A stretch of DNA of 64,000 nt from Paenibacillus sp. FSL H8-0332 (lineage in GTDB: Bacteria; Bacillota; Bacilli; Paenibacillales; Paenibacillaceae), in contig NZ_CP150145.1 of NCBI RefSeq assembly GCF_037963835.1, positions 1,798,001-1,862,000 on the forward strand. The letters are read 5' to 3'. This document shows positions 21,304 through 30,284 of the stretch, piece after piece; positions within the stretch are counted from its first letter, which is position 1; each line of letters starts with the position of its first letter. A program made the position numbers and the translations under genes. Below the pieces are notes generated by a model, which worked only from the letters and a program-made list of their open reading frames with translations, had not been told where the DNA came from and searched no databases.

Positions 21304-22743
21304 ATGAAGCCTGGGCCGCAAAGATTAACCATTATTCATACCAATGATATACATAGCCACTTTGAAATGATGAGTCCGCTCGCGGCTGTGATATCAGCCA
21401 TGAAGACTGCGGCAGGCGAGGAGCCGGTGCTGCTGCTAGATATCGGCGATCATATGGACCGCGCTGCTGTCGAGACGGAAGGCACGATGGGACAGGCCAA
21501 CATCGATATTATGAATCTGACCGGATACGATGCGGTCACCATCGGTAACAACGAGGGCCTCACCTTCTCCAAAGAGATGCTCTCAGCCATATTCACAGGC
21601 ATCCAGTGTCCTGTAGTATGCTGTAATTTCCTGGAGTCCGCAACGGGTGAGCCGCCGCACTGGATGCAGCGCCATGCCATTCTGGAAAAGGACGGAATCA
21701 AGATTGGGCTGACCGGTGCTACGGCAGCGTTCACCTCCTTCTATTCCCTGCTTGGCTGGGATGTGCTGGACCCGGAAGAAGCGCTGCGTGAGCAGGTTCA
21801 GCTACTTGCCCCGCAGGTGGATATCGTGATCATCCTGTCTCATCTGGGGCTGCCCGCAGACCAGAAGCTGGCAGAGAAGCTCGAAGGCGTGCATGCCATT
21901 CTGGGCGGGCACACCCACCATATGCTGGAGCAGCCGCAGATGATTAACGGGACAGCCGTCTGCGGCGCCGGCAAATTCGGCCGGTACGCCGGACGGGTGG
22001 TCTTCGAGCGGGAGCAGCCGGATGAAACGTTTCGCCTGGCAGAAGGAGGCTGCACGGAAGTCGGTCCTGCCTTGACAGAGGAGATGATTGCTCCGGCGGC
22101 AGCAATCCATCTACAGCGCGCCCGGGAGGCCCTGCAGGAGACGGTTGCCATCAGCGACCGCATGCTCCCGCTGGATCTGCAGGGGGAGTCTCCTTTTGGC
22201 AACCTGCTGGCACAGGCGGTCCGCCACTTTACAGGCAGCCCCATCTCGCTGGTCAATACAGGCCAGCTGCTCGGGCCGCTGCCGGAGGGCAACATCACCG
22301 CAGGCATGCTGCATGCCTTATGTCCTTCACCGATTAATCCTTGTATTGTACAGCTCACAGGCAAGGATATCCGCACCGCACTGGAACAGAGTCTGATGGC
22401 AGAGTTCCGGAATAAGGTCATCTACGGATACGGCTTCCGGGGAGAGGTGCTGGGCACTCTGGCCGTGGACGGATTAAAAATCTTGTACGATCCAAGGGTC
22501 ATGCCTTATGATAACGGTATTGCAATTTTTGCTGGCGGGGAGATGCTGGAGGATACGAAGGTTTATAGTGTGGGTACGTTGGACATGTTTACTTTCCGCA
22601 CGGGCTATGAGAGTATAGCGAATGGCCGGGAGGCGGTGTATCTGCTGCCTCATTTCCTGCGCGACCTGCTGCGGATGGAGCTTCAGCGGCCGGGGAGTCT
22701 GGATGAGAGTGAAGCTGTTCGCTGGGAGAGGGAATCCACCTGA
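21304..22743 (+). CDS. Cytosolic 5'-nucleotidase-type metallophosphatase (YunD-like)
   Basis: 479 residues with no signal peptide. Metal-binding motifs of the calcineurin fold are present: I-I-H-T-N-D-I-H-S-H at the start, D-I-G-D-H, G-N-N-E, H-L-G and G-G-H-T-H-H. The C-terminal 5'-nucleotidase domain (from about residue 280) contains N-T-G-Q-L-L and Y-G-Y-G-F-R-G. The family hydrolyses nucleoside monophosphates or related phosphoesters. The lack of a signal and the length fit B. subtilis YunD rather than exported UshA. GGAGGGAAG precedes the ATG. uppP follows 74 bp later and may be co-transcribed. Confidence 0.88.
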   Translation: MKPGPQRLTIIHTNDIHSHFEMMSPLAAVISAMKTAAGEEPVLLLDIGDHMDRAAVETEGTMGQANIDIMNLTGYDAVTIGNNEGLTFSKEMLSAIFTGIQCPVVCCNFLESATGEPPHWMQRHAILEKDGIKIGLTGATAAFTSFYSLLGWDVLDPEEALREQVQLLAPQVDIVIILSHLGLPADQKLAEKLEGVHAILGGHTHHMLEQPQMINGTAVCGAGKFGRYAGRVVFEREQPDETFRLAEGGCTEVGPALTEEMIAPAAAIHLQRAREALQETVAISDRMLPLDLQGESPFGNLLAQAVRHFTGSPISLVNTGQLLGPLPEGNITAGMLHALCPSPINPCIVQLTGKDIRTALEQSLMAEFRNKVIYGYGFRGEVLGTLAVDGLKILYDPRVMPYDNGIAIFAGGEMLEDTKVYSVGTLDMFTFRTGYESIANGREAVYLLPHFLRDLLRMELQRPGSLDESEAVRWEREST

Positions 22744-22817
22744 TGATCACACCCTGTTTTATCAATATGGATAGTACCCGCTGTACCGATTTCATTGAAT
22801 AGATCAGGAGGAGTAAT

Positions 22818-23639
22818 ATGGATACAATTACAGCCATTATTCTGGCAATTGTGGAAGGAATCACGGAGTTCATTCCGGTTTCTTCGACGGGACACATGAT
22901 TCTAACAACTAAGCTACTAGGCTTCAACGAGCAGGATTCGATTATGAAGACGTATGAGATCGTGATTCAGCTGGGGGCCATTCTGGCGATTGCGCTGGTC
23001 TACCGCCAGCGGATTGTGAACCTGCTCGGATTCGGCCGCAGAGACAGAGGAGGCGTAATGCCGGCATCGCGTCTGAACCTGATTCATGTGCTGCTGGGTA
23101 TCGTGCCTGCGCTCGCTGTAGCTTTTTTTGCAAGGGACTTTATCAAAAGCCTCTTCGGGGCATCCACCGTCCTCTGGGCGCTGGTAGCAGGCGGTATTCT
23201 GATGATCATTGCCGAATGGGTCAACACACGCAAGATCCGCGTGACGGCGCATGATCTGGATGATCTGTCCTACGGGCAGGCATTGTCGATCGGACTGTTT
23301 CAGATTATTTCCGTACTGTGGCCCGGATTCTCCCGCTCCGGCTCGACCATTTCCGGGGGGATGTTGAGCGGGGTGAGCTACAAGGCCTCAGCCGACTTCT
23401 CCTTCCTCATCGCGATTCCCATTATGTGCGCGGCCTCGGGGTATGAGCTGCTGGATTCGTACAAGAATTTCACAAGTGAGACGATCGGGTATTTTGTCAT
23501 CGGCTTCATTATTTCCTTCATCGTGGCCTATGTGGTGGTGGTTCTGTTCATGAGAATGATCCAGAAGATCAGACCGACGCATTTTGCTATCTACCGCTTT
23601 ATCCTTGCAGCCGCCTTTTGGCTGTTTATTATGCGTTGA
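22818..23639 (+). CDS. uppP: Undecaprenyl-diphosphatase UppP
   Basis: 273 residues, polytopic, with the two family signatures: G-I-T-E-F-I-P-V-S-S-T-G-H close to the N-terminus (with the catalytic Glu and Ser/His cluster) and W-P-G-F-S-R-S-G-S-T-I-S-G-G in the second repeat (with the essential Arg). It recycles undecaprenyl pyrophosphate to the monophosphate for peptidoglycan and other surface polymers, and confers bacitracin tolerance when abundant. GGAGGAG precedes the ATG. Confidence 0.96.
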   Translation: MDTITAIILAIVEGITEFIPVSSTGHMILTTKLLGFNEQDSIMKTYEIVIQLGAILAIALVYRQRIVNLLGFGRRDRGGVMPASRLNLIHVLLGIVPALAVAFFARDFIKSLFGASTVLWALVAGGILMIIAEWVNTRKIRVTAHDLDDLSYGQALSIGLFQIISVLWPGFSRSGSTISGGMLSGVSYKASADFSFLIAIPIMCAASGYELLDSYKNFTSETIGYFVIGFIISFIVAYVVVVLFMRMIQKIRPTHFAIYRFILAAAFWLFIMR

Positions 23640-23697
23640 TCCTCAGCTTGGCATCACAGAAAAGCAATTTTACCGTTAAAGGCAGGAGTGAGCCAAG

Positions 23698-24804
23698 GTG
23701 CGTCTAGTATCGATGAATCGGCTTCAGGCGGGAATGAAGCTGGGTAAAAAAATATATAATGATGAAGGGCTGGTTCTGCTTGCGGACGGAGTGGAGCTTA
23801 CCGATGCCTTGATCAGGCGGCTCGCCAGAATCGATATCGGCTATATCTATATTGAGGATTCGCTCACGGAGGATATTGTGATCCATGGAATGCTGCAGGA
23901 TGAAACGCGCAATCAGGCGCTCAAGGTGATCCGGAACCAGTTCCAGCAGATGTCGGGCGCCTCGGGGATTACCAAAGGCTTCTATCATCTGGACAAGAAA
24001 TTCTCCAAGATCATGGACTCGATCCTCGACGACATGTCGCTGCAGGAGGACCCGATGATTATGCTGCTTGACATGCACACGGCTGACAATTACCTGTATG
24101 TCCATTCCCTGAACGTATGCTTGTATACGCTAGTGCTGGGCATTGCCCATGGCTACAGCAAAGAAGAGCTGCGGGTCATCGGACTCGGTGCGCTGCTGCA
24201 CGATATCGGCAAGACGCAGATTCCTGTCAAAATTGTACAGAAGCCCGGCATGCTCAGCGACGAGGAATTTCGCCATATGCAGGCGCATACCGAGATCGGA
24301 TACCGTATCCTCAAGGAAGAACCGAATATTCCTCTGCTGGCGGCTCACTGTGCCTTGCAGCATCATGAACGGATTGATGGTTCCGGCTACCCGCGCGGCC
24401 TGACGGGTCCGCAGATCCATGAATATGCGAAGTGGCTGGGCGTAGCAGATTCCTATGATGCGATGACCTCCAACCGGATCTACAAAAAAGCGATGCTGCC
24501 CCATCAGGCGGTAGAAGCATTGTATGTCGGTTCGGGAACCCTGTACGAGCAGAAGCAGCTGGAGTTATTCAGAGACCGCGTGGCCATCTATCCGCTGGGG
24601 CTTACGGTGAGGCTCAGCTCCGGCGAGAGCGGTGTGGTGGTCAAGATTGATCCCAGCACGCCGCATCGGCCTGTTGTCCGGGTGCTGAATGGACCCGAAG
24701 GCGAAACCGTAACGCCCTATGAGCGTGACCTCAGCAAAGCTCTTTCTGTAGTCATTGTGGATGTGACGGACGGGGGAGAACCTGTAGTGAAAAGTACCGG
24801 ATAG
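23698..24804 (+). CDS. HD-GYP domain phosphodiesterase, intact active site
   Basis: 368 residues. It has an N-terminal domain (M-N-R-L-Q-A-G-M-K-L-G-K) like the one in the gene at 19702, then an HD-GYP domain with H-S-L-N-V-C, intact L-L-H-D-I-G-K (His168-Asp169), H-H-E-R-I-D-G-S-G-Y-P and Y-D-A-M-T-S-N-R-I-Y. A C-terminal segment of about 60 residues (R-L-S-S-G-E-S-G-V-V-V) resembles the beta-rich end of the first copy. Probable cyclic-di-GMP hydrolase in the cytosol. The GTG start is set by AGGAGTG at about 10 nt. The two paralogs are 3 kb apart and on opposite strands. Confidence 0.9.
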   Translation: MRLVSMNRLQAGMKLGKKIYNDEGLVLLADGVELTDALIRRLARIDIGYIYIEDSLTEDIVIHGMLQDETRNQALKVIRNQFQQMSGASGITKGFYHLDKKFSKIMDSILDDMSLQEDPMIMLLDMHTADNYLYVHSLNVCLYTLVLGIAHGYSKEELRVIGLGALLHDIGKTQIPVKIVQKPGMLSDEEFRHMQAHTEIGYRILKEEPNIPLLAAHCALQHHERIDGSGYPRGLTGPQIHEYAKWLGVADSYDAMTSNRIYKKAMLPHQAVEALYVGSGTLYEQKQLELFRDRVAIYPLGLTVRLSSGESGVVVKIDPSTPHRPVVRVLNGPEGETVTPYERDLSKALSVVIVDVTDGGEPVVKSTG

Positions 24805-24847
24805 ATGTTCTGTGCAGCGAGGAGAGAATATGGGCACCCTGCAGAAA

Positions 24848-24885
24848 TTGCGGAGCTGTATTCTCCGCCTTGCTGTTTTTTTGAG
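24848..24885 (+). terminator. Intrinsic terminator
   Basis: GCGGAG (24850-24855) pairs with CTCCGC (24863-24868), followed within a few bases by a run of seven T. Confidence 0.7.
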
Positions 24886-24975
24886 TAGTCGTGGTATGAT
24901 ATAGCATAAGTTATCGTTCTTTTTCTTTTGTTTTGGGTTAATAATAAGGAATAAGCATTAAAGGAGCATTAAGAA

Positions 24976-26115
24976 ATGAGTATATTAGAGCCATCATCTA
25001 TAATCCCTGTAAAAGAGCTGTCGCCGGAGTATGATCCGTGGGACCCGATTACTTCGCTCCGTGAGTACGGACAGCATGTGCTGACCAGTGTGGAGATGAC
25101 GGTTACGAATCTATGCAACATGCGCTGCGAGCATTGTGCTGTCGGCGACAGCCTCACGATGAAAGAGGGGGAATTGCTTCCTTTAACCAATATGCTGAAG
25201 CGTCTGGAGGAGGTAGAGCATCTGCAGACTATCAGCATTACAGGCGGGGAGCCGATGTTCCGTGCCGGAACGGTGGAGAATACCATCGTTCCGCTGCTGA
25301 AATATGCACGGGGGCGGGGCATCCGTACACAGATTAACTCCAATCTGACCATGCCGTATTCCCGCTATGAGCAGCTGCTCCCTTATCTTGATGTCATGCA
25401 TATCTCGTTCAATTATGTGAACGGCGATGACTTCCATGAGGTGGGCTTCGCCAACAGCGGGCATCCGGTCTCGAAGGAGGCCGCCTACCGGCTGTATGAC
25501 ACGATGCTGGAGAATTCGCGCCGCCTGAGCAGTGACGGGATGTTGATCTCCGCCGAGTCGATGATCAACTACCGTACACATACTAAGCTTCCCGAGATTC
25601 ACCGGCTGATCGGGGACATGGGGGCAAGACGGCATGAGGTACACCCGATGTACGCATCCAGCTTCGCCTCGAAGCTGCCTGTGCTGTCGCTCCGGGAGAT
25701 GAATACTGCCATTCATTCCCTGCTTGATCATCGTGACCCGGAGATGTGGATGCTGTTCGGCACGCTGCCGTTCTTCGCCTGCAGCTTCGTGGAGGAAGAC
25801 CAGAAGCTGCTGCACAGACTACGCAGCGAGAAGAATGTAACACTGCGCAATGACCCGGACGGAAGAAACCGGGTCAATGTGAACCTGTTCACGGGCGATG
25901 TCTTTGTAACGGACTTTGCCGACATATCCGCTTTTGGCAATATCAGCAGCTCGAAGCTGGATGACATTTTCACCGAGTGGCAGACTAAGCATCCCTTGAA
26001 TCAGCAAGTGAACTGTTACTGTGATGCAGCAGGCTGCTGCGGACCTAACCTGCTTGTAGCCGATATGTATTATCCTGGGGTCGATTTCAAAACAAGAAAA
26101 GCGATCACTTTGTAG
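24976..26115 (+). CDS. yfkAB: Radical SAM protein of the YfkAB type
   Basis: 379 residues. The radical SAM cluster motif is C-N-M-R-C-E-H-C (C-x3-C-x2-C) near residue 47, followed by the S-I-T-G-G-E-P motif. The C-terminus carries C-Y-C-D-A-A-G-C, the C-x-C-x4-C motif that defines the YfkAB subgroup and probably binds a second cluster. Homologs are widespread in Bacillales; the reaction and substrate are not known to me. AAAGGAG precedes the ATG. It is followed 18 bp later by a membrane protein gene and may be in an operon with it. Confidence 0.88.
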   Translation: MSILEPSSIIPVKELSPEYDPWDPITSLREYGQHVLTSVEMTVTNLCNMRCEHCAVGDSLTMKEGELLPLTNMLKRLEEVEHLQTISITGGEPMFRAGTVENTIVPLLKYARGRGIRTQINSNLTMPYSRYEQLLPYLDVMHISFNYVNGDDFHEVGFANSGHPVSKEAAYRLYDTMLENSRRLSSDGMLISAESMINYRTHTKLPEIHRLIGDMGARRHEVHPMYASSFASKLPVLSLREMNTAIHSLLDHRDPEMWMLFGTLPFFACSFVEEDQKLLHRLRSEKNVTLRNDPDGRNRVNVNLFTGDVFVTDFADISAFGNISSSKLDDIFTEWQTKHPLNQQVNCYCDAAGCCGPNLLVADMYYPGVDFKTRKAITL

Positions 26116-26133
26116 AAATGGGGCGTTATTATA

Positions 26134-27492
26134 GTGCATACGGAATTTGACATAGGAAGATTAGTGCTTAATCTTTTGCTCGTTCTGGTGCTCGTATTAT
26201 TAAATGGGATCTTCGTTGCGGCGGAGTTCTCGCTGGTCAAGGTCAGACAGTCTCGTCTGACCCAACTCGTCAGCGAAGGTAACAAAATGGCCGGATATGC
26301 ATTGAAGGTCAACAAACGGCTGGATTCGTATCTGTCAGCTACCCAGTTCGGGATTACACTCGCCTCGCTTGGACTCGGCTGGGTCGGAGAGCCGGCCATT
26401 TCTGAGCTGCTTGTGGAACCTCTGATGTACCAGCTAGGCGTTACAGATCAGACGTTAATCTCTACGGTATCTGTGATCATTGGTTTTTCCATTATTACCT
26501 TTTTACATATTGTGCTGGGGGAGCTCGCACCGAAATCTCTGGCTATCCAAAAAACAGAAGGCTCGGCACTGCTGCTGTCCGCTCCGCTGATGTTCTTCTA
26601 TAATCTGTTTCTGCCCTTCATCTGGGTGCTGAATGCGTCAGCGAACGCTCTGCTGAGACTATTCGGCGTGGAGCCGGCCAGTGAAGCTGAGGCTGCCCAT
26701 TCGGAGGAGGAAATTCGCATTCTGATGAATCAGAGCGCGAAGAGCGGGGTCATTGATCAGGATGAGATGAAGCTGATGGATAACATCTTCGAATTCTCGG
26801 ACCTGCTGGCCCGTGAGGTGATGCTGCCGCGTACCGATATGGATGTACTGTACAGCAATCTTTCGCTGGAAGAGAATATGCGGATTATCACGGAAACGAA
26901 GCATTCGCGTTATCCGGTGGCCTTAGAAGATAAGGACCGGATTATCGGCTTCATCCATATCACAGATCTGCTGTTCGCCCCGCCAGAGCAGCAGAATGAT
27001 CTGACTTCTCTGGTCCGGCCGATTCTGAACGTGCCGGAATCGATGGAGATCAGCCATGCGCTGCGGCTGATGCAGAAGAATAAGGCCCAGCTGACGCTGG
27101 TCGTAGATGAGTACGGCGGAACTGCGGGGCTGCTGACCGCTGAAGAGATTCTGGAAGAGATCGTCGGCGATCTGCATGACGAGTTCGAGGATGAACGCCC
27201 CAGCGTGGAGCGTAACGGGGATTACATCTCCGTGGAAGGCCGGCTGCTGATTGAAGACGTCAACGATCTCACAGGCGTCGTGATTGAGGATGACGAGGTG
27301 GATTCCATCGGCGGGTGGCTGTTCAAGGAGCTGGAAGGCAACCCGTCCAAGGGTAAAAAAGTAGTGGTTGGCGATGTCACCTTCGAGGTGGAGGAGTCCA
27401 CCCGGCTGCGGATCACCCGGATCAACATCCACCGCGAGCCCGCGCCTGAGCCTGAAGAGGATGCGGAAGGCGGAGAAGAGGAGAAGGAGTAA
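26134..27492 (+). CDS. CorC/HlyC-family membrane protein (CNNM-CBS)
   Basis: 452 residues. The N-terminal CNNM domain (about 1-190) has four membrane segments with A-A-E-F-S-L-V-K and G-E-L-A-P-K-S. A Bateman pair of CBS domains follows (M-L-P-R-T-D-M-D-V, then L-V-V-D-E-Y-G-G-T-A-G-L), then the CorC/HlyC domain with I-E-D-V-N-D-L. A highly acidic tail closes it. The family is linked to magnesium and cobalt efflux or homeostasis; the old name hemolysin is misleading. The GTG start has only a weak upstream site, which suggests coupling to the gene before it. Confidence 0.9.
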   Translation: MHTEFDIGRLVLNLLLVLVLVLLNGIFVAAEFSLVKVRQSRLTQLVSEGNKMAGYALKVNKRLDSYLSATQFGITLASLGLGWVGEPAISELLVEPLMYQLGVTDQTLISTVSVIIGFSIITFLHIVLGELAPKSLAIQKTEGSALLLSAPLMFFYNLFLPFIWVLNASANALLRLFGVEPASEAEAAHSEEEIRILMNQSAKSGVIDQDEMKLMDNIFEFSDLLAREVMLPRTDMDVLYSNLSLEENMRIITETKHSRYPVALEDKDRIIGFIHITDLLFAPPEQQNDLTSLVRPILNVPESMEISHALRLMQKNKAQLTLVVDEYGGTAGLLTAEEILEEIVGDLHDEFEDERPSVERNGDYISVEGRLLIEDVNDLTGVVIEDDEVDSIGGWLFKELEGNPSKGKKVVVGDVTFEVEESTRLRITRINIHREPAPEPEEDAEGGEEEKE

Positions 27493-27561
27493 GTAAAGCG
27501 GATGCGGGATATCCCCGCGAATGCACTTTTAAAGATAGCAGGGTACTTCAGAAGCCGGGTA

Positions 27562-27588
27562 GCAGGGCTTTTGAGGACCCTGTTTTTT
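27562..27588 (+). terminator. Intrinsic terminator; rest of gap 27493-27803 empty
   Basis: CAGGG and CCCTG flank a short loop and are followed by six T; a second CAGGGT upstream (27539-27544) can compete for the ACCCTG arm. I see no further gene between this and cotJA. That gap should carry the cotJ promoter, but I could not identify a convincing sigma-E box. Confidence 0.6.
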
Positions 27589-27803
27589 GTTGCGCAGGAA
27601 TGATGATTATCGGCGCTTATAGCTGTACTATTCCCACTCGTTTGCCGCAAGGGGAGCGTTCGCCTGCGCTCCTGAGGGGGATTTTATTCGGCAGCTGTTC
27701 TTTTCTACCCTTGGACCGTCATAAGTTAGTTACGAAGGTAACGATCAGAGATATGGACATTCATCAGGCAATGCCGTCAAAACCTTAAGAGGAGGAATGA
27801 TCA

Positions 27804-28019
27804 TTGAACTCCCAGGACCGCGTATGGACACCGTACAGGGGACCGTTTGATCCTTGTCCGCCGGTGCCGTTCAAGACGTATGTTGTGCCGCCGAACCAAT
27901 TCGTCACGTTTCAGCCCCCGAATCTCCCGCAGTTCTCTCTGCCGGAAGCGCTCAAGCATGGAACGTTATGGCCATCGCTATACAGCCCTTATGAATCCAA
28001 GTTCAAAGGAGGGAGGTAG
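27804..28019 (+). CDS. cotJA: Spore coat protein CotJA
   Basis: 71 residues, rich in Pro, Phe and Tyr, with W-T-P-Y-x-G-P-F-D-P-C-P-P and the L-P-E-A-L-K-H-G-T-L-W-P-S-L-Y segment typical of CotJA. The TTG start is supported by GAGGAGGAA with a 6-nt spacer. It is the first gene of cotJABC, whose products enter the inner spore coat; CotJA needs CotJC for assembly. In Bacillus the operon is made in the mother cell under sigma-E. Confidence 0.93.
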   Translation: MNSQDRVWTPYRGPFDPCPPVPFKTYVVPPNQFVTFQPPNLPQFSLPEALKHGTLWPSLYSPYESKFKGGR

Positions 28020-28022
28020 GCT

Positions 28023-28289
28023 ATGGAAGCTAATCCTTGCGAGCCCCGCTATTACGAGATGCTGGAGCAGCTGCAGGTGCTTGATTTTGCACTGGTAGAG
28101 CTGAATCTGTTCCTGGACACTCATCCGCAGGATGTCAAGGCAATCGAGCAGTTCAATCAGCTGACGTATGAGCGCACCAAGTTGGCGAACCAGTTCCAGG
28201 AGCTGTACGGACCTCTGCAGAATTTCGGCCGCGCCTATTCCAAGGCTCCATGGCAATGGAGCGAGAGTCCCTGGCCTTGGCAAGTCTAA
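28023..28289 (+). CDS. cotJB: Spore coat protein CotJB
   Basis: 88 residues, helical. It includes the F-A-L-V-E-L-N-L-F-L-D-T-H-P family signature and a Trp-rich end (W-Q-W-S-E-S-P-W-P-W). It starts 3 bp after cotJA ends, with GGAGGGAGG just before it. It is required together with CotJC in the spore coat of Bacillus species. Confidence 0.93.
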   Translation: MEANPCEPRYYEMLEQLQVLDFALVELNLFLDTHPQDVKAIEQFNQLTYERTKLANQFQELYGPLQNFGRAYSKAPWQWSESPWPWQV

Positions 28290-28338
28290 GGCATGAAGCC
28301 GGCAATGAAATAAGCCTTAAGGAGGGGGAAGTTCACGA

Positions 28339-28908
28339 ATGTGGATCTATGAGAAAAAGCTGCAATACCCGGTGCGTGTCGGCAAATGTGATGTGCGGAT
28401 GGCCCGCTATCTGATGGAGCAATACGGCGGTGCGGATGGCGAGCTGGCTGCGGCGCTGCGCTATATGAACCAGCGGTATGCTATACCCGATAAGGTCATT
28501 GGTGTACTAACGGATATTTCCACTGAGGAATTCGCACACTTAGAAATGATTGCCACCATGATCTACAAGCTGACTAAGGACGCTTCTGTACAGGAGCTGG
28601 AAGCCGCAGGCTTAGGCCCGAACTATGCGCAGCGGGATCATGCGCTGTTCTACAACAACTCTGCCGGTGTTCCGTTCACAGCTGCCTACATTGCGGCCAA
28701 AGGCGATCCGATCGCTGACCTGTATGAGGATATCGCCGCCGAAGAGAAGGCCCGGGCTACATACCAGTGGCTGATTGACATGACCGACGATGTGGATCTG
28801 CAAGACAGCCTTAAGTTCCTGCGCGAGCGGGAGATCATTCATGCGATCCGGTTCAAGGAGTCGGTGCAGATCTTGATTGAGGAGAAGGATAAGAAGCGGG
28901 TGTTCTGA
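28339..28908 (+). CDS. cotJC: Spore coat protein CotJC, manganese-catalase family
   Basis: 189 residues; a ferritin-like four-helix protein of the manganese catalase family. It begins M-W-I-Y-E-K-K-L-Q-Y-P-V. Metal-ligand candidates are in T-E-E-F-A-H-L-E-M and, later, A-A-E-E-K-A-R with R-E-I-I-H. It may remove peroxide in the spore coat; catalysis by CotJC itself is less certain than the fold. AAGGAGGGGG precedes the ATG, and a terminator follows 38 bp after the stop. Confidence 0.94.
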   Translation: MWIYEKKLQYPVRVGKCDVRMARYLMEQYGGADGELAAALRYMNQRYAIPDKVIGVLTDISTEEFAHLEMIATMIYKLTKDASVQELEAAGLGPNYAQRDHALFYNNSAGVPFTAAYIAAKGDPIADLYEDIAAEEKARATYQWLIDMTDDVDLQDSLKFLREREIIHAIRFKESVQILIEEKDKKRVF

Positions 28909-28946
28909 GGATGATGTATACACAAATTGAATAGATAGTTTGAAAA

Positions 28947-28985
28947 GAAGAGCCGCAGGAGCAACATCTGCGGCTCTTCTTGCAT
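28947..28985 (+). terminator. Terminator of the cotJ operon
   Basis: GAAGAGCCGCAG (28947-28958) pairs perfectly with CTGCGGCTCTTC (28968-28979), then a short T-rich tail. Confidence 0.8.
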
Positions 28986-29080
28986 TGAATGCGAACATGT
29001 GTGCCTTTTGTTATATTGAATTCCATTAAAATGGGATATGCTCACAAGAAACAAGCAGGATATAACAGGAGGCGACTAAA

Positions 29081-29962
29081 ATAACCTTACCGCATGATGA
29101 AGCTTTTAAGAAGCTGCTGGAGACGTTCTTTCAGGAATTTATTGAGTTGTTTTTTCCTGAGCTGGATTCTATGCTGGACTACAGTGAAACCCGGTTTCTG
29201 ATGCAGGAATTGCTCGTGGATATTGTTGGCGAGGAAGCGCGGGAGCTGGATCTCCTGCTGGAAATCCGGTACAAAGGACTGGACGGTTATATTTTGATTC
29301 ATCTGGAGCCGCAGTCGTATCGGGACACAAAGTTTCACGAACGGATGTTTATTTACTTCAGCCGTCTATTTGAGCGCTACCGTAAAGAGCATAAGCTGAT
29401 TATTCCGATTGCGATCTTCACTTCAGATGAGATCAGAGAAGAGCAGGACACCTTGGAGATGGTTATCCCTGAGCATCAGATCCTGCGCTTTCAGTTTCTC
29501 AAGGTAGAATTGCGTAAACAGAACTGGCGAAGATTTATTGATTCAGACAATGCAGTAGCTGCTGCGTTACTAGCCAAGATGGGGTATACTACAAGAGAAG
29601 CAAGAGATGTGCGCCGGGAGTTCCTGCGTATGTTCATGAAGCTGAAGACACGGCTCGATCAAGGACGGCTGGCACTTGTGATGTCAGTGGCGGATTTATA
29701 TTTCCAGCCGGACCGGGTCCAGGATGAAGAGATTATAAAAGAATTGATGATACAATACCCGGAGGAGGGTGAAGCGATTATGGAACTCATGCCAGCCTGG
29801 AAGCGTTGGGGATACGAAGAAGGTATAGCTGAAGGAATCGAACAAGGAATAGAAAAGGGCCAAGCCGAGATTATCCGTAAGTTACTGCTTCATGGATTTA
29901 CTCCGGAAGATGTGTCCAAAGCCGTAGAGTTACCGGTAGACGAGATTAAGAAGCTGATGTAA
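29081..29962 (+). CDS. Rpn-family PD-(D/E)XK nuclease / transposase-like protein
   Basis: About 293 residues if translation starts at the ATA codon at 29081. That codon lies 8 nt after AGGAGG and directly before the family N-terminus (P-H-D-E-A-F-K-K-L-L-E-T-F). A TTG at 29147 is the first standard start but would cut off this block. The nuclease core shows L-D-L-L-L-E-I and I-H-L-E-P-Q-S, fitting the D...ExQ pattern. The C-terminal part ends in charged E-G-I-x-E/Q-G repeats before a leucine-rich tail. Rpn proteins are linked to recombination in E. coli. A broken second copy lies at 38338. Confidence 0.78.
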   Translation: MTLPHDEAFKKLLETFFQEFIELFFPELDSMLDYSETRFLMQELLVDIVGEEARELDLLLEIRYKGLDGYILIHLEPQSYRDTKFHERMFIYFSRLFERYRKEHKLIIPIAIFTSDEIREEQDTLEMVIPEHQILRFQFLKVELRKQNWRRFIDSDNAVAAALLAKMGYTTREARDVRREFLRMFMKLKTRLDQGRLALVMSVADLYFQPDRVQDEEIIKELMIQYPEEGEAIMELMPAWKRWGYEEGIAEGIEQGIEKGQAEIIRKLLLHGFTPEDVSKAVELPVDEIKKLM

Positions 29963-30007
29963 GCAGGGCTCCTCCAAATAACGGAATAATATGCTAAGAG
30001 AGCTGCA

Positions 30008-30050
30008 AAAAAACGCCTCCAGACCCAAGTAAGGGTCGGAGGCGTTTTAA
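30008..30050. terminator. Intrinsic terminator after the Rpn gene
   Basis: AAAACGCCTCC (30010-30020) pairs with GGAGGCGTTTT (30038-30048), extended inward by GACCC/GGGTC; flanked by A on one side and T on the other. Confidence 0.85.
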
Positions 30051-30181
30051 ATATGAACTCTTTTGGTATGTTTTCATGCGTTTTTCTGAAATAACCATTA
30101 ATAACCAGAATATCAAAGGAAATGATAGCATGACTTCGCTCGGCGAGTGTACAAGGACCTATAGGTATTCATATGTAAAAT

Positions 30182-30249
30182 TATGTAATAATACCAATGT
30201 TGAGTTAAAGGGAGTTTAGGCTTACACTAAATATGTAAATAAATACCAA
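30182..30249 (+). promoter_or_regulatory. Candidate promoter of acetone operon flanked by twin boxes
   Basis: TTGAGT (30200-30205), 17-bp spacer, TACACT (30223-30228). A direct repeat sits on each side: TATGTAATAATACCAA (30182-30197) just before the -35 and TATGTAAATAAATACCAA (30232-30249) just after the -10. This layout suggests a repressor binding both sides of the promoter. The gap 30051-30401 otherwise shows only the small tandem repeat at 30285. Confidence 0.45.
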
Positions 30250-30284
30250 ATATTCAGATGGAGGAAGGCGATCAAGACGGCTGA

